A stretch of DNA of 49,241 bases from a virus: positions 1 through 49,241 of IMG/VR virus record IMGVR_UViG_3300050821_007143, one strand, 5' to 3'. A model generated the notes under the pieces. That model did not search any database. It saw only the letters and a list, made by a program, of their open reading frames with translations, and was not told the DNA's origin. Below are positions 46,771 through 49,241 of the stretch, in pieces (position 1 is the stretch's first letter; each line of letters starts with the position of its first letter). The position numbers and the translations under genes are program-made.

Positions 46771-48381
46771 ATGGCTTATCCCTCCCACGTAGCGCGCAAC
46801 GCGCTGCGCCGTGCCTTGCGGGACCATCCGCAGGCGTCGACCGTGCTCAACGGCCGGCTCGTCAACTCATTATCCCTGGACAACCTCTATAAAGCCTTGG
46901 AAACGCTAGGGGAAAACCCCGACGCCATCTATCAGGGCGCAATTGCCGCCGCAAACAATAAAGCCCCACCAAGCCCCTGCGGCATCACGCCACAATCACG
47001 CGAGGATGAGAGTTTCTGCGCCTTGGGTTTCGGCACGCGTCAAAAGTGCCCGAACATGTGCAAAGGCACCTGCGGATATTCCAAGCCTGCCGAGGAAATC
47101 GAGCCCCCCATGCCCATTGAGCCCCTTGACGAGACCGAGACCATCGCGCCCGACGCGATCGAAACCGAAGTGCAAGTGATCCGGGGTTTGATCATCACCG
47201 GCGGGTTTGCCGCGCTCGATGACCGGCTCCGGGAACTGGTCCGCGAAGCGCACAAGCCACCCGTTGAAGTGCGCGTTGAAGTGCCGGTTGAAGTCCCGGT
47301 GGCTGGTCCCGTTTCAGGACAAGCGGTCCCCCACGCCAAACCGACCGGCAAGCAAGGCACCTGGCACGGCTTGTTTGGGGTTTCCGGCGCCATGGGCAAG
47401 CGCGAGACCCAACTGTGGGATGGCGCGCATCCCGACACGCCAAAGGTCAACGATCGCTACCTCTGGCCGCATCCCCAAACCGAGACCGCGTTGGTCCAGC
47501 TGTCCCGGGGGCGCAACGTCATGCTTTATGGTCCCGCAGGCACCGGTAAGACCGAGTTTGCGCAACAGCTGGCCGCCAAGACCGGCCGGCCGTTCGCCTT
47601 GATCAGCTGCGATGCCGGCACCGATGCCGCGACACTGGTCGGGATGACAGTGCCGGCGAGCGATGGTGGCGTGACCTGGCAAGACGGGCAGCTGACCAGG
47701 GCGATTAAAACGCCCGGTTGCGTGATTTGCCTTGATGAGCCCTCGATTGCCCGGGCCGGCGCATTGTTCGTCATGCAGAACGTCCTGGCGAACAGGATGC
47801 TGTTCATTGCCGAGACCGGGCAAAGAGTATGCGTTGCTTCGGGCGTAATCTTCATCGCAACCGACAACACCAACGGGACCGGTGGCGGCGCACGGCGAGG
47901 CTATACCGACACGAACAGGCTCAATGCCGCGTTTTTAGATCGCTTTGGCGTGCGCGTGAAGGTCGATTACATGGCGCCCGATGCCGAAGCCGACGTGATC
48001 GTGGGCTACACCGGCTGCACCAGGGAATTGGCTACGTTGCTGGTCTCGGCTGCCAGCGTGACCAGGGCTGCGGCCGATAGCCAGACGTTGAGCCATGGGA
48101 TCGGTCTTAGGCGGTTGCTCTCATGGGCGGAATTGCTCACCGATGGCATTGACGCCGAAGAGGCGTTTCAAGCTGCCGTGCTGAACTGTGCCGCCGAACA
48201 GGATGTCGAAGCACTGCGCGAACAGTGCCTGCTCGCTTACGACAAGGCACAGGTAAAGGCCGCTTTAAACCCGAGCACGCCAGCCCCGGCCGATCCGGCG
48301 ATCGTCAACCCGACACCGGCCGGGCGTTCGGCAGCGGACGATTTCTCCGATAACCCGCACCCCGCTTTCCGGCGCTACTAA
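46771..48381 (+). CDS. MoxR/CobS-like AAA+ ATPase
   Basis: This is a 536-aa protein with AAAAGGA about eleven bases before its ATG. Residues about 70-103 hold a Cys cluster (CGI...SFCALGFGTRQKCPNMCKGT...CGY) that could bind zinc. A Val/Glu/Pro-rich linker (about 180-196, VEVRVEVPVEVPV) precedes the AAA+ domain: Walker A GPAGTGKTE, Walker B VICLDE, sensor 1 FIATDNT and the arginine-finger region AFLDRFG. The C-terminal 200 residues are helical with a Pro-rich end. Its partner is the HEXXH-VWA protein encoded next. MoxR-VWA pairs act as chaperones or metal-insertion machines. Confidence 0.88.
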   Translation: MAYPSHVARNALRRALRDHPQASTVLNGRLVNSLSLDNLYKALETLGENPDAIYQGAIAAANNKAPPSPCGITPQSREDESFCALGFGTRQKCPNMCKGTCGYSKPAEEIEPPMPIEPLDETETIAPDAIETEVQVIRGLIITGGFAALDDRLRELVREAHKPPVEVRVEVPVEVPVAGPVSGQAVPHAKPTGKQGTWHGLFGVSGAMGKRETQLWDGAHPDTPKVNDRYLWPHPQTETALVQLSRGRNVMLYGPAGTGKTEFAQQLAAKTGRPFALISCDAGTDAATLVGMTVPASDGGVTWQDGQLTRAIKTPGCVICLDEPSIARAGALFVMQNVLANRMLFIAETGQRVCVASGVIFIATDNTNGTGGGARRGYTDTNRLNAAFLDRFGVRVKVDYMAPDAEADVIVGYTGCTRELATLLVSAASVTRAAADSQTLSHGIGLRRLLSWAELLTDGIDAEEAFQAAVLNCAAEQDVEALREQCLLAYDKAQVKAALNPSTPAPADPAIVNPTPAGRSAADDFSDNPHPAFRRY

Positions 48382-48387
48382 GGCGAA

Positions 48388-48408
48388 ACGCGGGCCGTGC
48401 GCCCGCGT
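48388..48408 (+). promoter_or_regulatory. Hairpin between AAA+ and HEXXH-VWA genes
   Basis: ACGCGGGC (48388-48395) pairs with GCCCGCGT (48401-48408) around CGTGC. It begins with CGAAACGCG like the hairpin at 1094-1120. It could moderate read-through or protect the mRNA. Confidence 0.45.
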
Positions 48409-48462
48409 CTACCGGTGAGTGCCGGTACTGAAGAGCCTAGACACGATCGGAGACACCAAATC

Positions 48463-49241
48463 ATGCCTCGCTACATCGAAGTTTTCTCAGCGGCACGCGA
48501 GACCGCAGAAAAGATCCTCGCATTGCGCGGCGGCCGCATGCGCCGTCGCATCCAAGTGACTACGCAAGGCGGTACGACCGCTGCCGTCACTTGGACCAGC
48601 GATACCCGCGAAGTGCGGCTAGACATGCCGTCACTGCCACCCGACGCCATGCTGACCCGGGTAGAGGCGGATCGTTTGGTGGCCTTTATCGCGCATGAAT
48701 GCTGCCATGTCCTGCATACCGACCGCGACGCCTGGTCCCGCGCCTGTGCCGATGGACCGCGCGTGCAGGCTTGGACCAACGCGTTGGAAGATGTCCGCAT
48801 TGAGGCGCGCGAGATTAAAGCCGGCGCCTTTCCCGCATTGCGCACCGTGTTGGGCAATATGGCTAATCACCTGCACTTTGAAGCTTTGGCCGATAGCCAT
48901 GGCGCCGCGATCGGTGCCGACTTGCTCAACGCGCCTTACGTGGCGTGCATCCTGGGACGCGTCGCCAACGGCTATTCGATCCCGACCGCAGGGGCATTGC
49001 GCGCTTCGCTGTCGGTCGACGTGGCGCAGCTGATTGATGTCGCGCTAGCGGGTTTGCCAGGCTGCAAGTCCACTGCAGAGGTGCATTTACTCGCGAACCG
49101 ACTGGTCGCGATGGAAAGCATGCTGGCACCCAAGGCACCCCCGCAGGACGCCCAGGACGGGCAACAGGGCTCCCAGGGCTCCCAGGACGCCCAGGACGGG
49201 CAACAGGGCTCCCAGGGCTCCCAGGACGCCCAGGACGGGCA
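48463..49241 (+). CDS. HEXXH-VWA protein (CobT-like), N-terminal part, runs off the window end
   Basis: This is the first 259 codons of a protein that continues at position 2 of the window. The start ATG has a GGAG ribosome-binding site about 11 bases upstream. Near residues 71-75 there is an HECCH sequence (context AHECCHVLHTD), which fits the HEXXH zinc-metallopeptidase pattern, and the following helical region is rich in E/D/R. The segment then runs into Gly/Gln/Ser/Asp repeats at the window edge. Proteins that pair an HEXXH putative metallopeptidase region with a C-terminal VWA domain and lie next to a MoxR-type AAA+ ATPase are known in bacteria (DUF2201-like and CobT-like groups). That placement is from family knowledge. 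Peptidase activity is inference. Joined across the ends, the full protein would be about 590 aa. Confidence 0.8.
   Translation, partial: MPRYIEVFSAARETAEKILALRGGRMRRRIQVTTQGGTTAAVTWTSDTREVRLDMPSLPPDAMLTRVEADRLVAFIAHECCHVLHTDRDAWSRACADGPRVQAWTNALEDVRIEAREIKAGAFPALRTVLGNMANHLHFEALADSHGAAIGADLLNAPYVACILGRVANGYSIPTAGALRASLSVDVAQLIDVALAGLPGCKSTAEVHLLANRLVAMESMLAPKAPPQDAQDGQQGSQGSQDAQDGQQGSQGSQDAQDG
49158..49241. repeat. Terminal copy of 39-bp tandem repeat; identical to bases 1-84
   Basis: Two full 39-bp units (49158-49196 and 49197-49235) plus six bases match bases 1-84 exactly. Each unit encodes 13 residues, GQQGSQGSQDAQD, so copy-number change keeps the frame. The match of the two window ends shows the molecule is circular or circularly permuted, or that the assembly broke inside the repeat. 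Confidence 0.9.

Noticed and set aside
46771-48381. Cobalamin biosynthesis (cobaltochelatase CobS)
   Set aside because: No cobN or other cobalamin gene is present; MoxR-type AAA+ with a VWA partner is the more cautious call.

Overview
The window looks like the essentially complete genome of a temperate, short-tailed (podovirus-type) phage, written out linearly although it is circular or circularly permuted. The last 84 bases (49158-49241) are identical to the first 84 (1-84), and one gene reads in frame across the junction; removing the overlap gives about 49,157 bp. The DNA is GC-rich. The gene complement, the GC-rich codon use and a bacterial-type parS palindrome suggest a Gram-negative, probably alphaproteobacterial, host. 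That host call is inference.

Layout. (1) A rightward operon runs from 46771 over the ends to about 1678: a MoxR/CobS-like AAA+ ATPase, a protein joining an HEXXH (putative zinc protease) domain to a von Willebrand A (VWA) domain through 39-bp in-frame repeats, a DUF5983-like protein and a tiny Cys-rich protein, closed by a terminator at 1699. (2) 1710-7507 is leftward: two tiny ORFs, an AT-rich candidate origin bounded by a 20-bp inverted repeat (2012-2163), a primase/DUF3987 helicase-like protein, small proteins, integrase, a putative excisionase and a repressor. (3) 7508-7809 is a divergent control region with repeated TTGTGGTGT-type sites and a repressor promoter. (4) 7810-16630 is the rightward early/replication operon: Cro-like protein, RuvC-like resolvase, SNF2 helicase, small proteins, DUF2800 (Cas4-like), DUF2815, family A DNA polymerase, and a GH16 glycoside hydrolase at the end. 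(5) 16631-17150 is a repeat-rich convergent region. (6) 17151-45336 is the leftward late block. In order of transcription it holds tail fibres, a beta-helix protein, TerL, portal, four nested small membrane proteins (candidate lysis cassette), scaffold, major capsid protein, head-tail/tail tubular proteins, and T7-like internal virion (ejection) proteins including a 2241-aa giant. (7) 45337-45878 is a gene-free control region with a perfect 16-bp parS-like site, DnaA-box-like sequences, four 15-bp iterons and hairpins. (8) 45879-46663 carries a candidate small terminase and an upstream unknown.

How it fits together. Integrase, repressor and Cro-like genes show lysogeny control. A RepB/primase-type replication protein beside an AT-rich inverted repeat, together with a host-type parS and iterons, suggests possible plasmid-like maintenance using the host ParB, because no parA or parB gene is visible. 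The most interesting elements are the parS/iteron region, the AAA+/HEXXH-VWA operon, the nested membrane-gene cassette, and shared intergenic hairpins and octamers. No tRNA, CRISPR array, insertion sequence or classical endolysin was recognised.
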